Shown: piece after piece, positions 26,101 to 34,109 of the stretch
Numbering within the stretch: position 1 is the stretch's first letter
Layout of the letters: each line of letters starts with the position of its first letter
NCBI GenBank assembly: GCA_020831625.1
Contig: JAFIGD010000009.1
Coordinates: forward strand, 62,001-126,000
Reading direction: 5' to 3'
Source of the DNA: Verrucomicrobiota bacterium
GTDB taxonomy: Bacteria; Verrucomicrobiota; Kiritimatiellia; SS1-B-03-39; UBA6053
Length of the DNA: 64,000 nucleotides
Translations under genes and position numbers: made by a program
Notes under the pieces: model-generated
Database searches by the model: none
The model's input: the letters and a program-made list of their open reading frames with translations, nothing else
Told to the model about the DNA's origin: nothing

Positions 26101-26734
26101 GTTCGAGTGGGAAATCAAAACCTACAGCAAAAATACCCTGGAGGAAATTCCCGAACTCGAGGCCGGTCAGGCGGTGCGCGTCGCCGGACTCATCACCGAA
26201 TGGCGCCGGTTTTTCACCAAAAGCGAAACCGAAATGGCCACCTTCAAACTGGAGGGCCTCTCCGGTCATGTCCAGGCCCTGCTCTATCAGGAAACCCTGC
26301 GCACCTACGGTGCCGACCTCGGAAATGACCTGCCGGTCATTCTTTCCGGCGAAATCAAGGACCGCGAAAGCGAACGCTCCATCGTCATCAACGAAATCAC
26401 CCCCCTCGGCAACGCCGCCGCCTGGTACGCGGTGAAAATCTCCATGCATCTGACCGAATCCCAGGTAAAACATGAGCGGCTGGTGCAACTCCGGCAGATC
26501 TGTCAGGAACACCACGGATACACGCCGCTGGTGATCTGCGTGAGTTTCGATGCCGGCCAGCGCGTTTTTCTCTCCGCCGACAAACCCTTCTACGTGAACC
26601 CCACCCACGCCTTCCACCGGGCGGTGGAACACCTGCTCGGCGAGAACAGCCTCTTCATCGAAGCCCTCCAGGAGGTGCACAAAAACGCCCCGCGCCGCCG
26701 ATCCTTCGACCGGAACTTCGCCGGCGGGAATTGA
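23189..26734 (+). CDS. dnaE: DNA polymerase III subunit alpha
   Basis: A full-length 1181-residue DnaE. The PHP domain is at the N-terminus (H-L-H-V-H-S-S-Y-S-L-L-D; G-L-T-D-H-G); the polymerase core includes G-R-G-S-G-A-G-S-L near residue 370 and the catalytic aspartates in P-D-F-D-I-D-F near 408-414; a helix-hairpin-helix and beta-binding region follow, with a clamp-binding motif Q-T-S-L-F-D-L near residue 917; an OB-fold lies at about 990-1080. This is the replicative polymerase. The PHP histidines look mostly intact. Upstream sit two regularly spaced palindromes that may control it. Confidence 0.98.
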   Translation: MASDKPFVHLHVHSSYSLLDSTVQVKKAVKQAAKLGMPALGLTDHGVMHGTINFFNACRAENINPIVGCEVYTCANRHDKSRQAASMNHLLLLATDVEGYHNLSRLSALAHLEGFYYKPRVDMELLAKYSGGLIATSCCERGAIPQAITDGLPDRAEELAGQFREIYGKENFYLELEDHGKDSEKRICRELIEMSKRLDIPLVATNDVHYLEQSHAKAHDILMCLQMQTKFRDERRPRFATDQYYFKTADEMWKLFGDTPEALYNTMAIAERCHLHIKLEKEAPLHFPTYDVPESFDLDSYLTHLSVEGLKKLYNGADITNPKSELEQTLKARFDKEFGVIKRTGFVNYFLVVWDFINYARTQNIPVGPGRGSGAGSLVAYALGITAIDPLRFDLIFERFLNPDRVSPPDFDIDFCQTRRGEVIEYVKRKYGAEQCAQIITFGTLGAKTIIRDIGRVLEIPLSNCDKLAKMIPEEPGMTLAKAEDANPEFKQALKNDPDAKQIMPYAKVLEGLQRNQGTHAAGVVIGDTVLMDIVPLCRDKEGQPVAQYEMKPLEMTGLLKMDFLGLKTLTVVQEAVDLVKELHGVTIDPQTIPLDDAKTFELLNRGDTVAVFQVESRGMRDLLRQFQADRIEDVIALIALYRPGPMDMIPDYIKRKHGTLTLDYPHPLLESVLKETYGVFIYQEQVQKAANVLAGFTLAEGDLLRRAMGKKDAAIMDKMRAQFIDGCESVNQIPREKAGEIFDLIQKFASYGFNKSHSAAYAFISFQTAYLKAHYPAEFMAAVLSLEIGNADKLTGFIGECKEMGMQVLPPSVQQSMNRFRPENGNIRFGMAGVKGVGSAAVDAIVSERAANGPFKSFMDFCMRVNTREVNKRCIESLIKSGAFDWTDVTRARMFNGLDFAVQRGESTRADREQGQTSLFDLLGGGDGEGPEPAAGDDELPECAPWPTSEMLAYEKDLLGFYISGHPLEEFEWEIKTYSKNTLEEIPELEAGQAVRVAGLITEWRRFFTKSETEMATFKLEGLSGHVQALLYQETLRTYGADLGNDLPVILSGEIKDRESERSIVINEITPLGNAAAWYAVKISMHLTESQVKHERLVQLRQICQEHHGYTPLVICVSFDAGQRVFLSADKPFYVNPTHAFHRAVEHLLGENSLFIEALQEVHKNAPRRRSFDRNFAGGN

Positions 26735-26855
26735 GCCTCAACTTCACAAAATATGAGATGTTTCTGAGTGAATTCGAGAAGCTTTTCGGAGCTGATTGAT
26801 GTATGATGCCTATACCTTCAAAAGAAGGCGTCTATATAAATCCTCAGGAGTATCT

Positions 26856-27494
26856 ATGAACACCACCGATCTGTCTCTTCTCATTGAAGCCGTTAAGACC
26901 GGCAAACGCAAAGACGCGAAAGCCGTCACGGAGCAAGCCCTGGCGGAGAACACGTCACCGCAGGCGGTTCTCGATGCATTAAAAACTGGAATGGATGACG
27001 TGGGCCTTCGGTTCAAGGCCAATGAAATTTTCGTGCCGGAGGTCCTTGTTGCCGCCCGCGCCATGAAAACATCCATGGAACTTCTGGAACCGGTGCTGGC
27101 GGCTTCCGGCATTACAGCGGAATTCCGTGTGGTGATCGGCACCGTGGAGGGCGACCTCCATGACATCGGCAAGAATCTGGTGGCCATGATGCTGAAAGGT
27201 TCCGGCTTCGAGGTCATCGATCTGGGCACCAATGTTTCCGCCGCCGCTTTCGCGGAGGCGGTGAAAACGCACAACGCCCAGTTGGTCGGCCTCTCCGCCC
27301 TGCTCACCACCACCATGCCGGCCATGCGAGGTACAGTCGAGTTGCTGAAAGCGGAGGGCATTGCTGTGAAAATCATGGTGGGCGGCGCGCCCATCACGGA
27401 TGCTTTCGCAAAAGAAATCGGCGCGGACGGCTATTCTGCAGATGCCGCCAGCGCGGTGGATCTAGCCCGCAGTCTGGTGGAGGTGGCGGCATGA
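26856..27494 (+). CDS. Corrinoid (B12-binding) methyltransferase protein
   Basis: A 212-residue protein with an N-terminal four-helix cap (about 5-85) and a Rossmann-like cobalamin domain: D100-L-H102-D-I-G105 is the D-x-H-x-x-G motif whose His ligates cobalt, followed by V-G-L-S-A-L-L-T-T-T-M and V-G-G-A-P-I-T. It resembles MtaC/MtbC/DhaC-type proteins that shuttle a methyl group between a substrate methyltransferase and an acceptor methyltransferase. The start at 26856 is supported by CAGGAG 6 bp upstream; the frame reaches back to 26796 without support. The stop overlaps the next gene by 4 bp. Confidence 0.95.
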   Translation: MNTTDLSLLIEAVKTGKRKDAKAVTEQALAENTSPQAVLDALKTGMDDVGLRFKANEIFVPEVLVAARAMKTSMELLEPVLAASGITAEFRVVIGTVEGDLHDIGKNLVAMMLKGSGFEVIDLGTNVSAAAFAEAVKTHNAQLVGLSALLTTTMPAMRGTVELLKAEGIAVKIMVGGAPITDAFAKEIGADGYSADAASAVDLARSLVEVAA

Positions 27495-28750
27495 TGACCT
27501 CCAAACAACGCGTGCGCGCCGCTGTCGAACACCGTCAGCCGGATCAGCTCCCCATGGATTTCGGGGGTTGCTTCATCACCGGCATCCACTGCAGCGTGGT
27601 GGAGCAGCTTCGCGACGTGTATGGACTCGAAAAACGTCCCGTGAAAGTCTGCGAACCCTATCAGATGTTGGGACGGGTGGAGGACGATCTCAAGGATGCC
27701 ATGGGCATCGACATCGAGAGCATATTCCCCAACCGCACCATCTTCGGATTTGTGAATGAAAACTGGAAGGAGTACCGCACATGGTGGGGACAGACGGTTC
27801 TGGTTTCTGAACATTTTCAAACGGAAGAGCGCGCCGACGGCACCTACATCTTCCCCAAAGGCGACCGCACGGCGGCGCCCAGCGGTCACATGCCGAAAAC
27901 CAGTTACTTTTTCGACACCGTTGTTCGCCCGCAGGACTACGACGAAGAGGATCTTACGCTGGAGGAAAACCTCGAAGAGTTCGGCCCCATGAATGCTGAG
28001 GAGACCGCCTACTGGGAGCGGGAGGCCGCCAGGGTTCGCGGCGGTGACCGCGCGGTCATCACCCACCTCAACGGTACCTGCCTCGGCGACATTGCCCTGG
28101 TGCCCGCGCCCTTTCTGACACATCCCAAAGGCGTGCGCGGCGTGGAGGACTGGTATATGCTGCTGGCCTCCGATCCGGACTTCGTGTTCCGGCTCTTCGA
28201 ACGCCAAACCGAAATCGCCCTGGATAACATGACGAAACTCAATGCCATCGCCGGCGACGTGCTCGACGTCGTGGTCGTCTGCGGCACCGACTTCGGCACC
28301 CAGGAGTCGACCTTCTGTTCCGTGGACACGTTCCACGAACTCTGGCTCCCCCACTACCGCCGCATCAACGACTGGATTCACGCGAACACCTCTTGGAAGA
28401 CCTTCAAACATTCCTGCGGCGCGATTGAAATCCTGATTCCGAGTATCATCGAAGCCGGTTTCGACATCCTCAACCCTGTGCAATGCTCCGCCAAAGGCAT
28501 GGAGGCGGAAAGACTTAAGGCGCAGTACGGCGACAAAATCTGCTTCTGGGGCGGCGGCGTGAACACCCAGCAGACCCTGCCCTTCGGCCCCCCGGAACAG
28601 GTGCGGGCCGAAGTGCTCGCCCGCTGCGAAACCTTCGCCCCAGGCGGCGGTTTTGTCTTCAACGCCATTCACAACGTTCAGGCCCTCACCCCCGTGAACA
28701 ACATGCTCGCCATGATCAACGCCGTCAAAGAATACAACGAAGGAAAATAA
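27491..28750 (+). CDS. Uroporphyrinogen decarboxylase-family methyltransferase (corrinoid partner 1)
   Basis: A 419-residue UroD-fold protein. The segment H-S-C-G-A-I-E-I-L-I-P-S-I-I-E-A-G-F-D-I-L-N-P-V-Q-type region keeps the H-x-C zinc site of methyltransferases, and W-G-G-G-V-N-T-Q-Q-T-L-P-F-G follows. Gene order (4 bp overlap with the corrinoid protein, 1 bp from the next gene) makes it the likely enzyme that moves a methyl group from an unknown donor to the corrinoid protein. It lacks the residues needed to call a true haem-pathway HemE. The substrate cannot be predicted. Confidence 0.88.
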   Translation: MMTSKQRVRAAVEHRQPDQLPMDFGGCFITGIHCSVVEQLRDVYGLEKRPVKVCEPYQMLGRVEDDLKDAMGIDIESIFPNRTIFGFVNENWKEYRTWWGQTVLVSEHFQTEERADGTYIFPKGDRTAAPSGHMPKTSYFFDTVVRPQDYDEEDLTLEENLEEFGPMNAEETAYWEREAARVRGGDRAVITHLNGTCLGDIALVPAPFLTHPKGVRGVEDWYMLLASDPDFVFRLFERQTEIALDNMTKLNAIAGDVLDVVVVCGTDFGTQESTFCSVDTFHELWLPHYRRINDWIHANTSWKTFKHSCGAIEILIPSIIEAGFDILNPVQCSAKGMEAERLKAQYGDKICFWGGGVNTQQTLPFGPPEQVRAEVLARCETFAPGGGFVFNAIHNVQALTPVNNMLAMINAVKEYNEGK

Positions 28751-28751
28751 A

Positions 28752-30107
28752 ATGACCGGAAAAGACATTCTCCTGAAAACCCTCCGTTGCGAAGCGGCGG
28801 ACCGCCTGCCCTGGGTTCCCTTCACCGGCGTGCACGCCGGTTCTCTCATCGGGGTGAATGCGGAGGCCTACCTGAAATCAGCCGACCATATTGTTGCAGG
28901 TCTTGAAGCCGCCAACGCCCGTTACCAACCGGACGGGGTACCCGTCGTCTTCGACCTTCAGCTCGAAGCTGAAGTGCTGGGTTGCACCCTCGCCTGGGCC
29001 AAAGAAACCCCGCCTTCCGTCGCGACTCATCCGCTGGACGGCAGCTATGATCTGAATTCTCTTCCGTCTTTCTCCATGAAAAACGGCCGTTTCCCGGCGG
29101 TGTTCGACGCCATCAAACGACTGAAAAGCTCCATCGGAGGCGATACCGCTCTTTTCGGCCTGCTCACCGGACCCCTCACCCTCGCCCTTCACCTGCGCGG
29201 CGAGGAATTCCTCCTCGACATGTTCGATGAGGAGGACGGCGTGGCCACCCTCATGGACTTCTGCACTGACATCGCCATCGATTTCGCCAGGGCCTATCTG
29301 GAAGCCGGCATCGATGTCGTCGCGGTGGTTGACCCCATGATCAGTCAGATTGGCCCCGACCATTTTGAAGCGGTGGTCGCTCCGTCGCTGAACCGCATCT
29401 TCGACACGGTCCGCGACGCGGGAGGACTCTCCTCGCTCTTTGTCTGCGGCAACGCCACCCGCAATCTGGAGGTCATGTCCGCGACCACCTGCGACAATAT
29501 CTGTGTGGATGAAAACGTGGATCTGAAAAAACTCGGTGACGTCTGCCGCGCTGCCGGAAAATCTTTTGGCGGCAACCTCAGACTCACCACCGTGTTCCTG
29601 CTCGGGGATGCCGACGCCACCCGCCGGGATGTCGCGCGCTGCCTGCGCGAGGCCGGCGACGGCCCCGGCTTCATGCTCGCCCCCGGCTGCGACCTCCCCT
29701 ACGCCTGTAAACCTGAAAACATCGACGTGGTCTCCGGCATTGTCCACGACGACTACCTCCGCCAAATCGCCCTCGCCCTGCCGGATGTGATCGACACCGA
29801 CACCTTCGATGACATCGTGATCCCTGACTACGCCGCATCCGCCAAAGTCATTGTCGACGTGGTCACGCTTGATTCCGCCGGCTGCGCACCCTGTACCTAC
29901 ATGCTCAAAGCCGCGCAGGAGGGCGCAAGGGCCGCCGGGATCCCCGTCTCTGTTCGCGAACACAAAATTACCGGCCGCGACGGACTCGGCTACATGAAAA
30001 AGCTCAAGGTCACCGCTATCCCCAGCATCTGCATCAACGGAGAGGAAAAATTCGCCTCCATCATCCCCGAACGCGCCGAGCTGGTGGCCGCGATACGGGG
30101 AACCTGA
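28752..30107 (+). CDS. UroD-family methyltransferase fused to a thioredoxin-like domain
   Basis: A 451-residue two-domain protein. Residues ~1-345 are a MtaA/CmuA-type UroD fold with Cys232 (F-V-C-G-N-A-T) and Cys313 (A-P-G-C-D-L-P-Y) at the zinc-site positions, but Phe230 replaces the usual His of H-x-C. Residues ~365-451 are thioredoxin-like, with C378-A-P-C381 and the cis-Pro segment V-T-A-I-P-S-I-C-I-N-G-E. MtaA-like enzymes pass the methyl group from the corrinoid protein to a thiol or tetrahydrofolate acceptor; the attached redox domain could supply or reduce that thiol or keep the zinc site or cobalt reduced. This last point is inference. Third gene of the cassette. Confidence 0.9.
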   Translation: MTGKDILLKTLRCEAADRLPWVPFTGVHAGSLIGVNAEAYLKSADHIVAGLEAANARYQPDGVPVVFDLQLEAEVLGCTLAWAKETPPSVATHPLDGSYDLNSLPSFSMKNGRFPAVFDAIKRLKSSIGGDTALFGLLTGPLTLALHLRGEEFLLDMFDEEDGVATLMDFCTDIAIDFARAYLEAGIDVVAVVDPMISQIGPDHFEAVVAPSLNRIFDTVRDAGGLSSLFVCGNATRNLEVMSATTCDNICVDENVDLKKLGDVCRAAGKSFGGNLRLTTVFLLGDADATRRDVARCLREAGDGPGFMLAPGCDLPYACKPENIDVVSGIVHDDYLRQIALALPDVIDTDTFDDIVIPDYAASAKVIVDVVTLDSAGCAPCTYMLKAAQEGARAAGIPVSVREHKITGRDGLGYMKKLKVTAIPSICINGEEKFASIIPERAELVAAIRGT

Positions 30108-30143
30108 GTCAGGAGAAATGATCTGTTGTCGGGCTCACGCCCG

Positions 30144-30947
30144 TCAGGATGTGGTGTCCGCCAGTTGCGGATGGATCGGCGGCTCCCCGCCCGCCAACAG
30201 TTCGACCAGAACCACCGTGATGTTATCAAACCCGCCGGCATCATTGGCGGCATTCACCAGTTCCGCAGCCGGATCGAGCGGCTTATGCTGTAAAATTGAA
30301 CAGAACTGGGGGCGGCGCACCATATTATAGAGTCCGTCGCTGCACAAAACAAACAGATCCCCCTTGCGCACATCCACCGGCGTGCGGTCCACCTCTACTT
30401 CCGGGCGCACGCCCACCGCGCGGGTAATCACCCCCGCCATAAACACCGGCACCAGCGCGCTGTCGCTCAAACCCGACTCCGCCGCCATGGAATGATCCAC
30501 CGTCATCGACGCCAGATCATGATTCCGGTAGCGGTATACCCGGCTGTCCCCCACATGCAGAATGCAGGCCTGACGGAATGTCGTCACATCAAAACACATC
30601 AACACCACTGTCGTGCCCATCCCCTGAATCCCCCGCAGTTCCGCCTCCTTCTTAATCACCACGCTCGCGGCGTTGATCGTCTCCTCAACCAGATTCAGTT
30701 TATCCTCGTACCGGATATCGTTTGGTTCAATCAATTCGAACGCCGCCGTAAGCATCTCCACCACTTTGCGGCTGCTGTAGTCCCCCCCGTCCACGCCGCC
30801 CATGCCGTCGGCCACGATAAAAATCCCGTGACGGGCCACCACCCCCAGCGAATCCTCGTTGCGTTTGCGGCGCTTTCCGACATCCGTCCGACTGTGGATT
30901 CGGAACGGCGGCTGCGGCAGCGGTTGATGAAGCGTCGTTTCTGACAT
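30144..30947 (-). CDS. PP2C-type serine/threonine protein phosphatase
   Basis: A 267-residue cytoplasmic phosphatase with all PP2C motifs: R-N-E-D, V-A-D-G-M-G-G, G-M-G-T-T-V-V, V-G-D-S-R-V-Y, L-C-S-D-G-L and G-G-F-D-N-I-T-V-V. The aspartates that hold the two metal ions are intact. It removes phosphate from proteins phosphorylated by Hanks-type kinases, but no kinase is in the window. It converges on the corrinoid cassette with a 5 bp CGGGC-tcac-GCCCG hairpin (30130-30143) at its 3' end that lacks a T-run. Confidence 0.95.
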   Translation of the reverse strand: MSETTLHQPLPQPPFRIHSRTDVGKRRKRNEDSLGVVARHGIFIVADGMGGVDGGDYSSRKVVEMLTAAFELIEPNDIRYEDKLNLVEETINAASVVIKKEAELRGIQGMGTTVVLMCFDVTTFRQACILHVGDSRVYRYRNHDLASMTVDHSMAAESGLSDSALVPVFMAGVITRAVGVRPEVEVDRTPVDVRKGDLFVLCSDGLYNMVRRPQFCSILQHKPLDPAAELVNAANDAGGFDNITVVLVELLAGGEPPIHPQLADTTS

Positions 30948-31099
30948 ATGCTTTTATTTAAGGGATGAATTCGCGTTTGGCAACAAGGGAAAACGCCAAA
31001 ATACCTTTCCGGAAACCGAGACTCTTCCTTGACATTTCAACCCGTAACCATATAACGCAGAGCCATTTTGATTGTTCACAACCCCTTCTGGAGTCCCCA

Positions 31100-31801
31100 T
31101 TGAAGTCTTCCTCCGAAACCAACGCACCCACTCCCCGGACCGCCGCCCTACTCTTTGAATTCGACCACCTGGTGGCCAATCTCCGCGAGGCTACGCTGGA
31201 CATCTTGAAAACAATTTTTGAAGATCAGGATCTTCAACCCCTCCATTTATCCCGGTACGCCCTGAACGTGACCCCGCAAAAGGCCGTCGATCAGATTCAA
31301 ACCGCCCTGGGCATTAAAAAAGGCACCCCGAAAAAACTGGCCGATGAACTCATGAACGGGATTCGCATGCACCTCGAAACCGGAAACATTCAGGTGACCG
31401 ACGCGTTGAGGGATGTGATTGTCCAGGCCCGGGAACGCGGCATGCCCGTTTATGCCCTCACCGCCCTCCCCGAAGGCCCCCGTGAAATCCTGGGCGACCG
31501 TCTGGATCTGCCCGGCCTCGGCATTGAATACGCCCCTTTCGGCACCCAGCTGGAGGCCTATCCCCGCGCCGACGCGTGGCTGAAAATGTGCAAAGATCAC
31601 GATTTGCTGGCCCCGGTTTCGCTGGCGCTGACCACCAGTATGGCCGCCACCAAAGCCGCGATGACCGCCGGAGTCCACTGCGTCGCCATACCGGACCGCT
31701 TCACCGCCTTCCAGGACTTCAGCGGATGTCAAGCCGTGGTGGATTCGCCCAAAGAAATCAATCTGGCGAATGTCCTGAAACAAAGCTACGCCACCGCCTG
31801 A
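31100..31801 (+). CDS. Degenerate HAD-fold protein, probably non-catalytic
   Basis: A 233-residue protein with HAD-type layout, but the key residues are missing. Motif I reads L-L-F-E20-F-D22-H-L-V, so the nucleophilic Asp is Glu and the DGT is D-H-L; the region of motif IV reads A-L-T-T-S-M-A-A-T-K-A-A-M-T-A-G, lacking the acidic pair. The A-x-x-A-G-V-H-C-V-A-I-P tail is retained. It may bind rather than hydrolyse a phosphate compound. The proposed start is TTG at 31100, preceded by CTGGAG; no ATG lies closer than 30965. It begins a plus-strand run with the CBS and XerC genes. Confidence 0.65.
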   Translation: MKSSSETNAPTPRTAALLFEFDHLVANLREATLDILKTIFEDQDLQPLHLSRYALNVTPQKAVDQIQTALGIKKGTPKKLADELMNGIRMHLETGNIQVTDALRDVIVQARERGMPVYALTALPEGPREILGDRLDLPGLGIEYAPFGTQLEAYPRADAWLKMCKDHDLLAPVSLALTTSMAATKAAMTAGVHCVAIPDRFTAFQDFSGCQAVVDSPKEINLANVLKQSYATA

Positions 31802-31838
31802 TCCCGTTTTCCGGACGCCCCCTTCCTGGAGTTCCCCT

Positions 31839-32303
31839 ATGAGTAAAATTCCCGTTGTTGAAGATTTCATGACCAAAGATCTGGTCACCCTGAATCCGGA
31901 AATGGACATTTATGAGGCCATGCTGAAAATGATGAAGCATGACGTCTCCGGCGCGCCGGTTGTCGAGGACGACACCCTGGTGGGCATGCTTTCCGAGAAA
32001 GACTGCATGAGCCTGTTCGCCGCCGCCGCTTACAGCAACCTGCCCCGCGGCACCGTGGCGGAATACATGGTCATGCACCCGGAAACCGTCGGCCCCAAAG
32101 CCGACCTCTTCATGGTCGCCGGTATTTTCATGCACCGCCCCTACCGCCGCCTCCCGGTCATTGATCAGGACAAACTCGTGGGAATTGTCAGCCGTCCAGA
32201 CGTGCTGAAAGCCAGCCTCGAATATTGGCAGCATCCCGAAGGACGCGACTGGACCGATTCCAAATACCTCTCCGCCGAACTCAAAGCGATGCTGAAGCGC
32301 TGA
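31839..32303 (+). CDS. CBS-domain protein
   Basis: A 154-residue protein made of one pair of CBS domains (about 10-65 and 75-135): V-E-D-F-M-T-K-D-L-V-T-L-N, S-G-A-P-V-V-E-D-D-T-L-V-G-M-L-S-E-K-D and R-R-L-P-V-I-D-Q-D-K-L-V-G-I-V-S-R-P-D-V-L. Such pairs (Bateman modules) bind adenine nucleotides and regulate partners. It is 37 bp after the HAD-like gene and 22 bp before xerC; the partner is not evident. Confidence 0.92.
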   Translation: MSKIPVVEDFMTKDLVTLNPEMDIYEAMLKMMKHDVSGAPVVEDDTLVGMLSEKDCMSLFAAAAYSNLPRGTVAEYMVMHPETVGPKADLFMVAGIFMHRPYRRLPVIDQDKLVGIVSRPDVLKASLEYWQHPEGRDWTDSKYLSAELKAMLKR

Positions 32304-32325
32304 CGCGTTCAGCCTCCCGGACATT

Positions 32326-33279
32326 ATGAGCGTCGATCCCGATCTCGACGCCTTCCTCCGTCATCTCGAAGGCGAAAAAAACGCGTCCCCCCACACCCTG
32401 GACAATTACGCCAGGGATATTTCTCAGTTCACAGAAAGTCTGTGGCCGGAGAAAACGCCTCCGTTCCCCTGGGAAACCGTTTCACGGATTCACGCCCGGA
32501 GTTTTCTCGCCCGCGTGCAGCAGAGCGGAGCCCTCCCCGCCACCACCGGCAGAAAACTCTCCAGCCTTCGGAGCTTTTTCAAGTTCCTGCACCGCGAGGG
32601 CCGCGTGGAGGTCAACCCCTTCGCCGGATTGCCGCAACCCCGCCGCGACCGGAATCTGCCCGAAATTCTCGGAACCGAAGAGGTCGGCCGCCTGCTGGAT
32701 GCCCCCAAAACCCTGCTGGCGCAGCAAAGTGATCCCGATGCGTTCAAGCGCTACGCCTGCGCCCGCGACACCGCCATTCTCGAAATGCTTTACAGCTGCG
32801 GCATCCGCCTCAGCGAACTGACCAGTCTGCGCGAAAACCGGATTGATCTTTTCGGTGGGGTCATTCGGGTGCTGGGCAAAGGCAAAAAAGAACGGATGTG
32901 CCCCATGGGCGCGCCCGCGGTGAACGCCCTGCACGAGGCGCTGGAAGCCAGGGAAGCCTTTCTCGCCTCCCTCGGAGAGTTCAAGCGCCCCACCGCACTG
33001 TTCCTCAATAAGCACGGCACCGCTCTCAGCAACCGTTCGATTCAGCGCATGATGAAAACCATGCTTGCCGCCGCCGGACTGAATCCCGACTTTTCACCCC
33101 ACGCCCTGCGCCACTCCTTCGCCACCCATCTTTTAGATGCCGGCGCCGATCTGCGCAGCGTCCAGGAACTGCTCGGCCACAGCAGCCTCTCCACCACCCA
33201 GATTTACACCCATGTCTCCATTGAGCGGATGAAAGAGGTCTACAACAAAGCCCATCCGCGCGCCAGACCCGGCTCGTAA
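32326..33279 (+). CDS. xerC: Tyrosine recombinase XerC/XerD
   Basis: A 317-residue recombinase with an N-terminal SAM-like core-binding domain (F-L-R-H-L-E-G-E-K-N-A-S-P-H-T-L-D-N-Y) and a C-terminal catalytic domain: Arg in S-C-G-I-R-L-S-E-L, Lys in G-K-G-K-K-E-R, H-A-L-R-H-S-F-A-T-H-L, G-H-S-S-L-S-T-T-Q-I-Y-T-H-V with the Tyr nucleophile. The length and ungapped sequence match chromosome-dimer-resolving Xer proteins rather than phage integrases. XerC versus XerD cannot be decided here. It converges on the DUF481 gene with only 2 bp between stops. Confidence 0.93.
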   Translation: MSVDPDLDAFLRHLEGEKNASPHTLDNYARDISQFTESLWPEKTPPFPWETVSRIHARSFLARVQQSGALPATTGRKLSSLRSFFKFLHREGRVEVNPFAGLPQPRRDRNLPEILGTEEVGRLLDAPKTLLAQQSDPDAFKRYACARDTAILEMLYSCGIRLSELTSLRENRIDLFGGVIRVLGKGKKERMCPMGAPAVNALHEALEAREAFLASLGEFKRPTALFLNKHGTALSNRSIQRMMKTMLAAAGLNPDFSPHALRHSFATHLLDAGADLRSVQELLGHSSLSTTQIYTHVSIERMKEVYNKAHPRARPGS

Positions 33280-33281
33280 AA

Positions 33282-34019
33282 TCAGAGCCTGTACGAAATT
33301 CCGGACACCAGCGACCAGTCACTCCGCTCGTTTCCGGCCGCCGGGGTGTTGTCATAGCGCTGAATCAACACCACTCTGAGGCTCAGATTTCCGTTCAATT
33401 TCGCCTGGGCGCCGATCTCAAAATTCAGCAAATAGTTTTCAAAATCCGCGCTTTCCGGAAGGTATTCCAGATTCTGCCAAACCGACGCGTTTTCGCTCAG
33501 CGCCCGCTCGTACAACTGCGCAAAGCGGAAAACAGCGTAGTCGTCGGTTTCGTTATCCACTTCCTCCACCAAATAGGAGAGACCCGCCTCAACGGCCAGC
33601 GACCAAACCTCGTTGCGGACCAGAAAATACCCCAGACCCGGACCGGTCAGGATACGGTACTGGATTTCAGCCAGCTCGTCCCGGAAGGCCGAAAGCGCCA
33701 CCAGCCCATACGCCCGCTCGGAAAACAGATGATTGTATTGCACTTCGGCTTTGGTGTTGTCCGTGGACGTGAACGATGTGGACGTTCCGTCTCCCTCCTC
33801 CCGGGTGGTCTCTCCGTAGTTATAAACAAATGAAGCCCGGAAATCGCCGACCTCGGTTTTATTCCGGGTTTGCAAACCGATATTCATCAGACTGTTTTCC
33901 GTGTTGCCCCGGTTCAGCGTCAGGCCTAAATTCAAGTCGGAAACAAAGCCGTCGGTGGGTTCAGCCTGAACCGAAAACAAAAAAAACGAGGTGAACAAAG
34001 CAACAAAACAAGCGCGCAT
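33282..34019 (-). CDS. DUF481 family outer-membrane beta-barrel protein
   Basis: A 245-residue protein with a signal peptide (R-A-C-F-V-A-L-F-T-S-F-F-L-F-S-V-Q-A, cleavage before E-P) and alternating polar/hydrophobic strands throughout. L-G-L-T-L-N-R-G-N-T-E-N matches the DUF481 (YdiY-like) opening strand, and the protein ends in a strand S-G-I-S-Y-R-L. Start at 34019 rather than 34034 because a GGAG lies 10 bp before it. Role unknown. Confidence 0.85.
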   Translation of the reverse strand: MRACFVALFTSFFLFSVQAEPTDGFVSDLNLGLTLNRGNTENSLMNIGLQTRNKTEVGDFRASFVYNYGETTREEGDGTSTSFTSTDNTKAEVQYNHLFSERAYGLVALSAFRDELAEIQYRILTGPGLGYFLVRNEVWSLAVEAGLSYLVEEVDNETDDYAVFRFAQLYERALSENASVWQNLEYLPESADFENYLLNFEIGAQAKLNGNLSLRVVLIQRYDNTPAAGNERSDWSLVSGISYRL

Positions 34020-34109
34020 AACCAAAAACTCCATAACGGGGTGATCAAAAAATTCAGGAGATTGTATAGCGTATTACAGCCGCCGGGGTCCAGACAGAAT
34101 CCGGTCTTT

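Noticed and set aside
23195-26680. A 1161-codon open frame on the minus strand opposite dnaE
   Set aside because: It mirrors the codon bias of dnaE, shows no domain, and has the Gly/Ala/Val/His-rich text typical of antisense frames in GC-rich genes.
26735-26855. A cobalamin riboswitch before the corrinoid cassette
   Set aside because: I found only a small hairpin (CCTTC-aaaa-GAAGG at 26815-26828) and none of the conserved B12-box bases.
30130-30143. A terminator between the corrinoid cassette and the PP2C gene
   Set aside because: The stem is only 5 bp and has no T-run on either strand.
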